Assembly: GCF_032854445.1 (NCBI RefSeq)
Contig: NC_088302.1
Location: forward strand, 46,970,521-47,034,520
From: Liolophura sinensis
Lineage: Eukaryota > Mollusca > Polyplacophora > Chitonida > Chitonidae
Reading direction: 5' to 3'
Length of the DNA stretch: 64,000 nucleotides
Shown here: positions 34,096 to 46,475 of the stretch, one piece after another
How positions within the stretch are numbered: the stretch's first letter is position 1
Layout of the letters: the number at the start of each line of letters is the position of its first letter
The notes under the pieces: generated by a model
What the model saw: the letters and a program-made list of their open reading frames with translations, nothing else
Database searches by the model: none
What the model was told of the DNA's origin: nothing
Position numbers and translations under genes: made by a program

Positions 34096-34686
34096 ATTAA
34101 TGGGAAATTCAAGCAACTCGATGAACAACAAAATATCCCATGACTGGTAACCCTTGTATGTAGTGGAACTGAAGAAGGCTTTGCTGCCTTTAACACATAA
34201 ATCACACAGCTAGGAACGAAAAGCAGAAAATGTCATACCGAATGTACTAGCCGTGTGCACATAAATTCTGGAAATCCTCTGTCCACGTGAACGAGACCTT
34301 TTAAATGTAGAAGTGTTGCGACGTCAAGGTTCTCGTAGGTCTGTGCATCGTATAGCATGAAATGGCAATACTGACTATGATGCCATGAAACCACAGAGCT
34401 ACGAATTGATGCCCTATCAGTATATCGACGCACGAAGATTCCACCTGAAATGAGGCTATGAAGTGACCAGATATTTGCACGATGTGACATGAATGAAAAC
34501 AATCTACTCCGATTTCATTAAGAATTGCTATGACAACATGAGCCTGCTTTTCATGATCTGAAACATGGGAATAAATACAGGCTGGATCTGAATTGATCGC
34601 TTATCTTCGCATCATATATGATTGGCAAAGGCTATTAGGTGGTGCCTAAAAGAAAATGTCACCCATTTATGCTCAAATTTTAGGTC

Positions 34687-34950
34687 ATGAAGACGTGTGG
34701 GAAAACCATTGCAGAATACTGCGATGAGAAACTTTCCAGCTCAATCATCCCAGAGAATTGGGAAGCAGTGGCTGAAACCTTTACAACTCAGTGGAGCTTC
34801 CATAGCACTCTGGGGGACCTTGACTTGTCCTATACGGGTAGATCATTATATAACAACCATAAAGGGTTTCATTATTTTGTAGGTCTACCGCTGGCTTTAA
34901 TGGGGGCTACGTATGTTGGTGCCAATGACAGTTACACCATACAGACTTAG
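34687..34950 (+). pseudogene. PIF/Harbinger (HARBI1-like) transposase fragment
   Basis: An 87-codon frame reads IAEYCDEK, IPENWEAVAETFTTQWSFHS, TLGDLD, RSLYNNHKGFHYFVGLPLAL, ATYVGANDSYT. This matches in order the central part of HARBI1-like nucleases: PxxWxxVAxxFxxRWxFxNxLGAxDGKH, SLYYNYKGFxSIVLxALVDAxYxF. The GKHxxIRxP segment containing part of the catalytic region is missing and the end is degenerate, so I call it a decayed internal fragment. No flanking parts of the transposase or the Myb-like partner were seen. Confidence 0.65.
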
Positions 34951-35399
34951 AAAGCTTTAGAAGCAGGCACTTCTCGCCTCGTTGATCCACAAACACTTCC
35001 AAATGATGACTGCGAAATACCATTTACAATTGTTCTTTGGCAATGGAACCATAAAAATCACCCCAGCCCACTACCCCAACCCGCAATCCCCGACTGCAGA
35101 CAAAACAAGACAATCTTTAACAACAGATCGTCATGGGAACGCTGAGTGCTAGAAAATGTTATTTAATGTGATGACAACGCTGCATTTTTAGTAATTCTGC
35201 ACCATGCAGTGACGTCTAAAATATCGGAATTAACACCAAGGCATACTTTTTATCGAATTCTGCTTAAACCATAGTCCTGAGGGTGGGGTAGGGTGTAACT
35301 TGCTACAGTTTATGAATTTAGATAAGCAGTTATAATAAAACCTTAAGTTAAATTGACAAGATGTAGGTTTTTATACCATATTCGCTCACAAGATTATCC

Positions 35400-37320
35400 A
35401 AGGTGTCGTTGGCACATCCGTTAAATTATGTTAATTCTGGGGACATCTTGTAGAAATGTACTATGCTACATATATCTGCACACATGTCATAATGTTCAAA
35501 CTTTGTCCATTGCTTATCTGTTCGTGACAATGAATGATGTGACGAATAACCACAATGGCTACCACGTAATTATGACGTTGTACGACATTCTATATTTCGT
35601 GGAGGTTTTTTTTTAACACGTTGAGATGTTGTCACACCCACCCACACAGAAGACACACAGAATTGTGTTTATTGATAAGATGTTAGACAGTCGTATTCTG
35701 CTTAAATCTAAACACGTTGTAATATTATTGAAGCGGAACTATAAGATATCATCAATTTTGCACTTATAGCCAAAATATATTAAGCAAGGATTTGATTTGA
35801 ATTTATGGGTCAAAAACATGTCACTGAAAGCAGATCAATGCTGTTGTCTTCAACATGTAAGACATCCTTATTCTGCTATATGTTATGTCACTTTATTCAG
35901 TGGTGGGTTTTTAAACGAGTATTGGATTTAACGATTTTTTGGAACGTCCATTGTTGTTGGCCATTATAGTACATATGTACTTAGTTGTCCCTGAAATCTT
36001 CTGCAACAAATATTTTTTTTGACAAATATGAGACGCTTTAATTGACCTTATGCTTACTTTCAGTAATGTGGCGAATTGGTTGTCTAGTCCATTTACAATG
36101 CAAGATTAAGAAAGACGCCTTATATACGTTAAATGTTTCGAGTAATTCTGTTTTAAGTGATACAGACAGAGCTATATATCGAAAAGAGGCAATGGCAAAA
36201 TGTTGCACCCTTTGTGGTTTGTACATGCAGTGTGTGTCTTATGTACATGTCATGTAAAAGCTTTCGTTATGGAATACAGAACCAAAGGAAACCCCATAGC
36301 AACGTTACTTACCAGTACTTTTTATTACAAGGCCTTATTAGTGTTCATTAATGATTCGTAGTAATGATAATGGACAGGCTGGAGCGAACACCTGAAGAAA
36401 AATGTGGTAAAACCTTTCCCAGGCTGAACACATTGTTAATATGTGAATAAGGGGAGTTTATTGCGAGTTCCACTCAGAACCTTCACCAGGATGGAGTGAG
36501 CACTATAGTGCACAACAGCAACTTGACATAATGAGTTGTAATCTTATTCAGACTACTAGTGACTATGCATACGTGGCGCCCAGCAAGGCACAATATGTCT
36601 CACTTTATTAGAAGCGTAAAGCTCAAAACTAAACAAGGCATCTCGCTATTCAGACAATTCTGACTGGGGGTGAACTTGGGCAATCTGCATACAATAGTCA
36701 CATATAAAGTTTGTCACGTTCAGAAGTACATGTAGGCTTACCACACCATCACATCTGTAAATAAAATCCAGTCCTAAGGAAGATTCTTTCTCGGAAAGGT
36801 TCAACGTGCCAGAATGTCAGGTGTAATTACATATTCTATAGATGTAGTACCTTCAACAGTAATGGGTGTTCCACGTCAATAATCGCAAAAGCAATTTCCA
36901 ACACACGTTCATTACAAAAGTATATAAAGCAAGATGCATGAACAGCCTCTTGTCTCGTTAACCAGAGTTTATAGACACAGTAATGTTTTGCTTCAACAAT
37001 AACGCCTCTGTCCATATTTCAGAGCTGGCAGTTCAAACACTTTTTTATTGTGTTTTGTTCTAGTGTAAATTGCTTTTCAGTTAAGTGTGTCAATGTTTTA
37101 AATAATGCCTCTAAGTACACCTACAACTATTTGTTAAGTTTTGTTAGTGAAAATAAAGCAACGTTTGCTTTAACTAAGCCAAGATGTTAACATTGCACTT
37201 TTATATAAATTCATCTCCCCTTTTCTCCTCCAGAGATTCTAGACACTCTGTCCATATTTACTCACGACGGAATTATCCTCACTGATTTAGGGCATTTGAA
37301 GGAAAATCCTTGACCTCCCC
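35400..37320. repeat. Duplicon, first copy
   Basis: Collinear with 38500-40370 at an offset of 3.05-3.15 kb. Matching landmarks: CAGTAATGTGGCGAATTG (36061) with CAGTAACGCGGCGAAATG (39208); GATTCTAGACACTCTGTCC (37237) with GATTCTGGACACTTTATCC (40287); CAATTTCCAACACACG (36893) with CAATTTCCAAAACAACG (39963). Non-coding and diverged. Confidence 0.7.
36845..36930 (-). repeat. Family A repeat, short inverse copy
   Basis: ATGGGTGTTCCACGTCAATA, ATCGCAAAAGCAATTTCCAA. Part of the 35.4-37.3 kb duplicon. Confidence 0.55.
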
Positions 37321-38189
37321 GCAGAAGCCCGAAATGTTGTCATGTCACCAAGAATATGCCATGACATTCGAAGGATATACTTGGCCTCGGACCCCCATTA
37401 ATTTTCCATAAGCGACAATGTTAACGTCTAGCGTTGTAGCTCAGTCCCAAACATTCCGTGGCCAATAAGCTTTGGTGCATACCTGGCCCAGCCTGTGAGA
37501 AAGAAGCCATAAAAATCTTGACATAGGTTGACCGTCAAAATCTGGACCTTTCCATGCCGGTAGCTGGGAGGCGTGCCTAGCAACGCCAAGGGGACGTCAC
37601 TCGCAGCCTCACCACTACCTCACACCTTGTGTCCTCTCGCCCAGAATTTCAAACTTTCATCAATAAAGCTCATACCTCCTCAAAGTTTAGACAGTTTCCA
37701 GCATTTTAATACCAAGCATGCACCTGTGCACCAAAAATGGACGCCTGGGAGCAAAAAAAGACTTTATACCCTAAAATTCACAGAACTACAATCGTCCCTA
37801 CCGAAAAACGGAAGTTGTAATGGGGGTCTGTGTCCACTAACAATAGCCAAGACAACCGTGCAATGTGTCAAGACATTAATGCCATGGACTAGGATTTTAT
37901 CAAGAATTACTACGATGAAGTAAGATTTATGATTTATTTGTTTACTTGATCGGTTTGACCGCCAATGTTTATGACGATGTATTTACGAGATACCATACTG
38001 ACATAAACCTGTTTTTCATGGGGTGAAATCTAAGTATGAATTCTTCTTTTCATACATGATGGGCGTGGCTAAAAATAAACTGCTTTAGGAAAAGCGAAGG
38101 AGGTAAACGTGCTACAATGTTGCAGCGCCATAAGAGGTGTACAGTCTGTCAAGGTCAACGACCAACGACCTGCCTGTAATCACTGTGAA

Positions 38190-38402
38190 GGGTTGCTGGT
38201 CATCCTTCATGCAATCGCTGTGAGTTCAAGTCCAGTTCTTGCTGGTTTTCTCTCGTACGTGGGAAGGTCCCCCAGCAACCTGCGGATTGTCGCGGGATTC
38301 CCCGGGACCTACCCTGTTTCTTCCTTCCATAATGCTGATCACCTTCGTACAGGTGAAATATCCTTGAGTCCGACGTGAAATTCGAACAAATAAATAAACA
38401 AA
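38190..38402 (+). mobile_element. tRNA-SINE, 5' truncated
   Basis: GTGAGTTCAAGTCCAGTTCT (B box), CGTACGTGGGAAGGTC, CAGCAACCTGCGGATTGTCG, and tail CAAATAAATAAACAAAT. Confidence 0.8.
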
Positions 38403-39424
38403 TCGTGCTCACTTAATATCTATGTCTTACTGCCTTGTTGTCAATACAATTATTCCTGATAAATTCCTGGAAAGCTTGGTCATTATTGCGCATGAGTAAA
38501 ATGCACTAACCTACACGTACATATGTGCGCACATGTTGTCATGTCCAGATATATCCTTGCACATCTTATCCATTTCTTCACTATTCGTGAAAATTAATCC
38601 AAAAACAAATAATCGCATAATAATAATTATGTTTTATTAAAAACATAATAATAAAGCTAGTTCAAGGCCATCAGGAACTGACAAAAGACTGCTACGAATT
38701 ATCATTCGTAGCTTCCGGCGAAACACTTTCGACGTTCAAGAAACTTTAATGGTGTAGGCGAGATACGGATGGTGTTTCGGAAGCAGTTTCACAGGCTTAC
38801 TCTGCTTAATTCACAGTTTAGCGTTATGTTAACAACGACACACCGAAAAAGTGAGAAGTTTCTGTGAAAGCGCAACTAAGTTATATCCATTTTGCATTTT
38901 AGAAAGACAGTGAGCATGTGCCTGATTTAAACGTATGGGTCGGAAACATGGGCTTCGTTACTAAAGACAGATGATGGCTCTTCATTTTAGCAAGGAACTT
39001 AATTTTATACGTATATATTTCTTTATTCATGTAAACATGTGAGTGTCAGTGGTGGTTTTGTAAATGGGTATGGATTTTATCGACTTGCGGAACGCCATTA
39101 GTGGTTGACTAAAGTACACGTTTAGCTGTCATACGCTGAAATTCCACGCTACAGACAGCTATTGTGAAAATCTCAATGCGTCAATTAATTCACCGTATGT
39201 TTACCTTCAGTAACGCGGCGAAATGACTGTTTAGTCCTTTTGTAATGTAAGATAAAGAGAGAACTATTATATAGGCTTCGTCAGTTGCTTAGAAGTGATA
39301 CAGGCAGGGACTGTCAGAGTGAGACAAAGAAACAATGACAATCAATGTTGCACCATTTTGCAATTTTCCACAACCCTCATTATAGAATACAGATTCAAAG
39401 AAACACTAATTAATAAGACTTACA

Positions 39425-39530
39425 GCATAGAGAGTAAAACCAGAGCAGCGACGACAGTGTGATGTTTGGCAAATGGTCACACGTAACGGGTGTAATACGG
39501 CCCCATGTCAATTTACCTCAGCGAGACTAC
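39425..39530 (-). repeat. Short dispersed repeat (family D), inverse copy
   Basis: GAGTAAAACCAGAGCAGCGA, CGACAGTGTGATG and GTAATACGGCCCCATGTCAA; the best preserved copy. Confidence 0.65.
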
Positions 39531-39714
39531 ACTCGCAATGGCTACCAGTGCTAATTTGAAGTTGTGATTACTGACTTTTATTACAGGGATCTTGTTTATG
39601 GGTAGGTCTGAACAAACAGCAGCTTAAGAATGTCCTGTAAACCTTGCGGTCTTGAATCCTTAGACAAACTGGGTTGATTGTTATAAAGATCTCAAGCCAG
39701 GGGTTTATTGAAAT

Positions 39715-39872
39715 TTCCAACCTGCTTCCTTGCTCTAACCTCTCAGTGTTTAGCACCAAGCGAGGCAGCAACAAGTACCATTTTAAAAGTCTTTGGTATG
39801 AGCCGACCTGGGTTTGATCGCGGGTCTTCTGACTTCGAGGCAGGTGCTCTAAACATTAGGCTACCGTGCCCC
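39715..39872 (-). mobile_element. SINE fragment with AGCACCAAGCGAGGCAGCAA core
   Basis: Contains a core related to that at 14977-15281 (CACCAAGCGAGGCAGCAAC against CGCCAAGCGAGGAAG) and a tRNA-like end with GGGTTTGATCGCGGG and a CCTCGAAGTC-type complement. No clear tail or target duplication. Confidence 0.55.
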
Positions 39873-39884
39873 TATTGGATGCAT

Positions 39885-40198
39885 GCCGGACGTTTAGGCA
39901 TCATCACAAGACACCAATCCTTACCGTCCATGACGTTACATGTCAATCACTGAGGTGGAACCAATTTCCAAAACAACGTGCAACACAAACCATTAACGAA
40001 CTGTTATCAAGAAAGATTATGTAAAAAAACATTAGGGCGCGATCATAAAACAGAAGCAGTCAGAATTTCAATGATGCCCGAAAGACATAAGAAATTTACC
40101 TGGCCCTTTACTTTAATCAGTGTCCAAGGCTAGTTAATAAGTTGTCGTTAGTCAAAATTATGCAAAGTCGTTGCGCATGGATTGCAACTGTTCATGCA
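39885..40198 (-). repeat. Family A repeat, inverse copy
   Basis: GGAACCAATTTCCAAAACAA, AGAAGCAGTCAGAATTTCAA and, at the end, GGATTGCAACTGTTCATG. Part of the 38.5-40.4 kb duplicon. Confidence 0.6.
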
Positions 40199-43100
40199 GC
40201 CAATTAAATAAATAAATGAATATTTAATATGTACAACTTCCTAGACACGAAGTTACGCGGAAATAGACACACGTGCGAAACACACAGATTCTGGACACTT
40301 TATCCGTATTCGATTTCATTCGCGAGAATTATACTCATTGTTTAAGAACCTTGGAGTGAAGCGCCCATTGATGGAATATCTTTCACACACTACGTTTGGT
40401 AGTAACAATGAATCCTTTTCAACACAATCCACGTCATCTATCAAATGTTACTAGACAAGATGTATACGTCATACACAGAACCTATCAGTAGATTGCTATC
40501 CAAGTAAGAATAATGAGAAATGTCAGTTAGATTTGTATCTGTAGGCCTACTAAGACAGTTTCTTGCCATGCCGTCTTCAGAAAAAGGATAATTTCAGTTC
40601 TAAGATACACCATCTAGAAAACGTAAATCACAGGACAGACAACAAAAGCAGGATATCAATGTAGTATAGTGGTATGTATTTACTGAAATAGGGAAAATAT
40701 AAGCAGAAATTGTACAAACTTGAGTTGTAGAATAAGCAACGCTGTACAACCACTGGTTTCTATGTGGACAATAGACTCTGGAATATACATGGTCCCAGTG
40801 ATATCATGAACCAGTTTCTCTGGTACTAAGTAATATATACATATACATCTTGTCTAAGTAGTGCAAAAACAGTCGTGCGTACATCACTTTACATTTTCCT
40901 TTCTTCACTAAAAAATGCAACTATTTTCCCATACAATAAATATGTGACAAATATCCCCCAAATTAGCCCCATTGGGATATAAAAGATGTAGCCGGTCGTA
41001 CACTAAAATATCCCCCAAAGAGTACTGAAATGTAAGACAATGTCCTTACAATTGTAACAGAAACAATGCACATGACTGTACAAAGGGAGCTTAAGTACTG
41101 TTTATGGACATCTTACTGTTCATGAGACAGTCCATCGGAAAGATGCAATTTCATCACAAAAGTGCAAGATTTTCATTTGGTGTACACATTATTTTCCCAT
41201 CACCAGGCCGGTAATTTTCATACAATTAACTTTGGGAAACATTTATTTGCTCAAGGAGTATTTTACGCTCATCAATGGTTGGTTGTTTTCATACAGATTA
41301 CTTCTGCATTGGCCCCACATCAACAAGCCTGTCTGAAAGCACCTATGGTATCTTAACAAGGATTTCAATCCCACACTTTGATATATTTACACCAGCTTGC
41401 TACCTACAGTGTATATGCTTGGTACACAGCAGCTTGGGGGTTGGGGGATGGTGGAATACCATATTCTTAATGACAGATAAGTTGGCAGTCACAAGCACGT
41501 CTCCCTTCTGAGTGCTAGTTCCTGGATCACCTGCACAACTTGCCCATGGGATGACCTTAAGAGCTTTGTGCTAATGATTACAACCACATCCAGAGATTCC
41601 AAAGTTTACAAAGTGGAAAAAATGATCTTAGCTCTTGTGGTATATACCTGTCCTAAAATGCTTTTCTAAAGGCTTGTCCCACATTTGAGAGTTAATTCAA
41701 ATGTCTGTCCGAGATCTTTGCACCAAATCATGATGAAAAGAAATGACAAAACTTTTGTTTAACTTTTAATAAGAATTAAGGTGCTGAGGGCTTTGTGATA
41801 ACATGGCCCACAGATTCCCACTGGCCCCATTCTATTTATGATAATTAAAATTTACATAAAAACTTACAGTGTTCTACACACAGTATATGTCCTATACACG
41901 CTCAGAAGACAGAAGCTACACCATGAACAATACATGTACATGCAAACTTAGGCTAATAATGTTTTCGCTGGCTATCTATCCTAAAAATTGTCAGCCATTC
42001 AGTATATGTGCAAATCCAAGTATTTTAGCAAATTCACGTCCAATCGGCATATAAACGAAAGAATTACACATCACATAGATTTCCTCTCAACACTCTTGGA
42101 CAACACAAATGTTTGCACAGAAATGCAAGTTATGGTAACAGGCTTACACAGAAAAAAGCACACAACATGTGGGATTGAACCATTATCAGTCTATGAACTT
42201 AAGAACACATTTAGAATAATGTATTTGCATACAAAACGACGTATAAAATTCTTTTGTAGTCAGCAGTGTCATGTCATTTTGGCAATAGAGATCAGTAAAC
42301 AGTAAATTACAATGTTCAGTTAAATCTGCGTGTCCCTGGAGAAGTTTTTGGATAACTTTAGATCACTCAGCCCTTGATATCATTTCTCATGTCAAGCTCC
42401 AACATTCGCATAGCTTACATTTTCACTCACATGTGTTGGAGAAGCCATGTGAGTGAGGCAATTCAGTCATTTCAAGAGAGCACTCAATATCACACATAGA
42501 TAGAATCGCTAGAAGAAACTGGTCAGCTATAAATTCAAAGGCAAAGATAACTGAAAAATGAAGTAAACATCAGTAGAAAGGCAACTGAAATCTTCTTTCA
42601 CCGAGTTAAACACTGTTAAATGTTTTGATTTTATGGGTGGACTTATGGACCATATTGTCTCTGACATCGCATTTATATACACCCTTATGTTCAGTTCTGA
42701 ATGAAATTCTTGTGAACTATACTCATCTAATGTGTGCCTGAAAATCTGACGTTAAACTCAGGCAGGACAGGGTTGTTGTGATGCTATGTCATAACCAAAT
42801 AGATCTATGAAACACGCCCCACACAAAACATTTCACAATTAACTTGGTGAAAAAAATTACCTTGCTTCCCTTGTGAAGCAAAGGGAAGAGTAAAAAGTCT
42901 GTTCATGAGAACGTTATCTTGCTCAAAATAGTGTTCTCAACAGCTGTAAATACCTATTCTATCAAGACTGTGGTGTACACTAAATCTACTTGTAAAGCCC
43001 CAAAACTAAATGCTATGTAGGTAGATAGTTTGTGCAGGTAGATTTTCATAAAAAGAACTTCTTTTCTTAAAATAGGAGAAGACTGATAATTCTGCACGCA

Positions 43101-43458
43101 CCAGCACTGCTTGTTCAAGACAAACTGGCTTATAATAATGATTGCAGTGTGAGATTGATAAGCCTGAACTATCCTCAAGTACTGATACTGTACACAGGAC
43201 TTGTACCCTCGCACAAACTTCAGGAGGCTCCAATAACCTCTACTCTCTAATACTGTTTTGTTTTCAATCCATAGCCACGGTATGAGTAAAAAAAAATGCC
43301 ACATTCAAATAATGACTGACTGCAATGAAGTTTTGATATGCTAGTTCATACATTTATCCCTGGAAACAAGAGTCTGCTAATTTTAACTGTGGTCCTGCAG
43401 CAAAGTAGGCTTATACAAATTTTGCTATTTTACATGGCATAATCAGAAGTTTCCATTT

Positions 43459-43655
43459 TGTTTATTTATTTGTTTGATTGGTGTTTTACACTGTACTCAA
43501 GAATATTTCACTTATACGACAGCGGCCAGCATTATAGTGGGCACAAACCAGGCAAAATCCACAACCATATGCAGGCTGCTGCCAGACCTTGCCACGTATC
43601 ACTGAAGAGCTGGACTGCACTGGTGAGAGGCTACAGGGCCATTATGCCACCTTTG
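43459..43655 (-). mobile_element. tRNA-SINE copy with internal deletions
   Basis: TTTATTTATTTGTTTGATTG tail through GTGAGAGGCTACAGGGCCAT; the B-box segment is deleted. Confidence 0.75.
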
Positions 43656-43733
43656 CGTACAAAACCCCCCTTGCCCTACTTCCTATTTAGCAAGCACACA
43701 GATTGCTTATTATGGTCCATCTGTAGTTTATGT

Positions 43734-43850
43734 AATTATACATGTATACGTATACAATATTCATGTTACAAAGCAATTATACATGTATACATATACAATA
43801 TTCATGTTACAAAGCAATTATACATGTACATGTATACAATATTCATTGTA
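43734..43850. repeat. 41-bp tandem repeat, 3 copies
   Basis: AATTATACATGTATACGTAT starts at 43734, 43775 and 43816. Adjacent to a SINE. Confidence 0.9.
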
Positions 43851-46245
43851 TAGACTGATGGCTACAAGTATTCTACATGTTGTTATATTTCAGTGTGATA
43901 TACACATATGATGTACTTCAGCCCTTTTATCTAAGGTCCAGCAAGTCTAGCACTCATTTCAATATGCAAAAGCTGACTGCAGTTAGTATTACAAGGGCAC
44001 TTAACTCTTACAGGCGTGGACTCTGTTGTCTCCCCTTCTAATCAAATAAAGTGTGCATAAATATGGTCCCCAATGTGAAATGCAAATCACAATGTTTTAT
44101 GATTTTTTTATCTACCAGCTTTTCTATCATAGTAAAAATCCTTTATGACATGTACAGAAATGCAGAGAATGAGAACTCCCAGGTGATGTATGGAAGTTTA
44201 ATACAAAGGCGATGGTATCACATTTGACTTGTTCAGCCTTCTGAAGGCCTGAGGCTGCCTGAGAAAAATTTTATGGACGCGAGATAAAGATGGAAGGAAG
44301 CCGGAAAGGCATGAGAGTCCATTTTCACAAAACTTACGCTAAAGCTTGTTGAAAGAGGAAATCCTAGGTTAATTAAAAACTTACAAGTGACTCCAAAACA
44401 CACGATACAATTTTAAGGTAGGGCTTTATCCTAGATTTGGGATTCAGTGCAGAACACCAGGGAATTTCTGAAATAGATCTCCAATGTACATACAGAATTA
44501 GTACCATGGGGTAGAAATAAAAAATAAAAGGCTATGACAAATGCAAAGGTGTGTGACAGATTCAAGTCCAACTGGTACATGTACATTATACTGGTTCATA
44601 TGTGAACAATGTTAATACATCAACAACATTGTTTTATCATGACTCTTGGATTACATTGAAGTACATACGGCCTTGAACTTTAATGTACAGCATGAGTTAT
44701 CTGCATATGTACAAGTAAATCGATAATTAGAAATTATTTTATAATTAATTCAAACAAAGTTTACCTTTCTCCAGTAGTACTGTAGAGATAACTGCAGTTT
44801 ACTGATAAATCAAAGCTGGCTGGAGAAAACCTCTCACTTGGGAACAAGAATCAATGGTAACTTGTTGAACTATCCATTATTACATTGCACATCCAGTTCC
44901 CTATCTGAGGCTTTCCATACTGCGGGAAAATCTTGAATTACTTCAATTCGCGGTTCAATTCCTCACAAATGGTGTCCAATGAACCAAAGCTGAGTTTAAA
45001 ACAAATGTACAAAGAAACTTACTTCATCACATGTGCATGTATGGGGGAATAACTCTTGCTACCATAAACATACAAGGGATTCAGCATGTAACCTTACAGG
45101 GCCTGCATCTATTGTTAACTTTACCAATGCTTTACATGGTGCAAGGCCAAAATTTCAATAAACGGATCATGTACACTGTCCCCCTATGGCTATAAATGAA
45201 TATGACCCCTAGTAGTAAACGCACTAATGATACTGGGAATATTCATACAACTTTCAAGCCACAGCAGTCTAAATATATGTACATAGCATAAAATGTGATG
45301 GTCCAAATATCGTATACTTGAGTCTGCAGAATATGTGTTTACATAATTAAGCCATTGGCCATGTCCAGTCTGATGTACATACAATATATCTAGTTATGTT
45401 ATCTGGTAGAGATTTTAACACAAACAGTGTTTACTGAAGATATAAGATCAACCATATCAAAAGTTTCACACCCTGTAAACTGAACCTCAGGTTGAAATAT
45501 ATATCATTCTCTCAAGCATCCACACCAATGCTGCCTGATGGTTAAAATTTTTGAGGTATTTCCAGATCTCCAGACTATAACAGATAGTACAGAACCCAGG
45601 ACGCTAAAACATTCAATCCAGGAAAGGAAATAACATTTCTACATTGTATCTCCTCATTGATATATACACAACCTTTATAGTTAAGGGGAGACAACTGCTT
45701 GGGGCAAACTCATAACCTTACTGAAGGAATGTACAGCTGGATTTACCCTATAACATGGTCATTGCCAGTGTTGTATGGCGCATCAGTATTATGTTATTTG
45801 TTTTCTGGAACTTTAGTCAGTTGCCCTGTGACATAAACACCTTGAAACACTGTCTCAGCCAACCTGGCACTGGCGATAATGTATTAAGTCATTTCTTAGA
45901 GAAAAGTTCTGGGTTTTCAAACTGGCAAAACAAAGTCATCATTATGCCAAAGTTCAGCCGCTATAGAACAAGATACAATCATAGCATTTCCTTGGGTTCT
46001 TCCATGGGCCGTACAGCCAGAGCATTGCTTGATTAACAGAGCAGCAGTCTGAGGATAAGAGAGATAATGATTTCACACTGCACACACTCCACCCCCTAAA
46101 AATGAGCAAGGAAAAAACACTGAGGTGGGACAGCAGCTGGGTAAAAAAGTCACGTCATATCAAGGTGAAATGTCCCACAAGTCACGACTGGAACTGCAGC
46201 TTGTCCCACCTCACACTCACAATGACACACACAAGAGTGCACATC

Positions 46246-46475
46246 TCACAAAGCTTTGAGACGTTCTAACAGTTTCTCAGCTTCGGACTCCGCATTGTCA
46301 CCCGACGATGATGTCGAGGATGTGTTGTTTCTGCTTTTGTTTGGACCTCGCTCTCTTCTAGGGGGAGGAACTGGTGTATCTGCTGTGGAATCATTGAAAT
46401 CTATCTCACGAACAGTGGAGGAATCTAGTAGATTCTGCCGCGACCGCGTCCGGGCGAGTTGAGCCCTCCGTTCAG
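46246..46475 (-). CDS. DIAPH: DIAPH-type formin, terminal coding exon
   Basis: Encodes the C-terminal tail: AERRAQLARTRSRQNLLD, then a Ser/Pro-rich segment with PVPPPRRERG and a serine/asparagine run, ending ESEAEKLLERLKAL and TGA at 46248-46246. The acceptor is a long T-rich tract plus TTTTGCAG before 46475; the two leading bases complete the codon begun in the DAD exon, so the phase agrees. The Arg/Ser and proline-rich tail is typical of the variable formin C-terminus and would remain cytoplasmic. Whether other splice forms use exons in the 6.7-kb intron upstream cannot be seen. Confidence 0.88.

Larger units (their letters stand above)
38500..40370. repeat. Duplicon, second copy
   Basis: Second copy of the 35.4-37.3 kb unit; a SINE fragment (39715-39872) and a family D repeat (39425-39530) are additional to it. 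Confidence 0.7.
40400..46245 (-). other. Downstream of formin stop: possible long 3' UTR, otherwise no gene
   Basis: No convincing coding exon on either strand. The stretch is plain AT-rich sequence with fewer old repeats than the region to its left; the exceptions are a SINE at 43459-43655 and a 41-bp tandem repeat at 43734-43850. The first - strand AATAAA hexamers I find after the stop are inside the SINE tail (near 43462) and at 41247-41242, so a 3' UTR of several kb is possible. Pumilio-like TGTACATA motifs occur on the - strand, for example near 45275. The extent is a guess. Confidence 0.3.

Noticed and set aside
37573..37923. 116-codon frame on the + strand
   Set aside because: No recognised domain, no splice context, and located between diverged duplicon copies; not supported as a gene.
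42860..42896. Hairpin CTTCCCTT...AAGGGAAG in the putative 3' UTR
   Set aside because: Eight-base stem is short and could occur by chance; no supporting context.
45755..46036. 93-codon frame on the + strand next to the formin end
   Set aside because: No recognisable motif and no splice or poly(A) context; lies in the presumed 3' UTR on the other strand.
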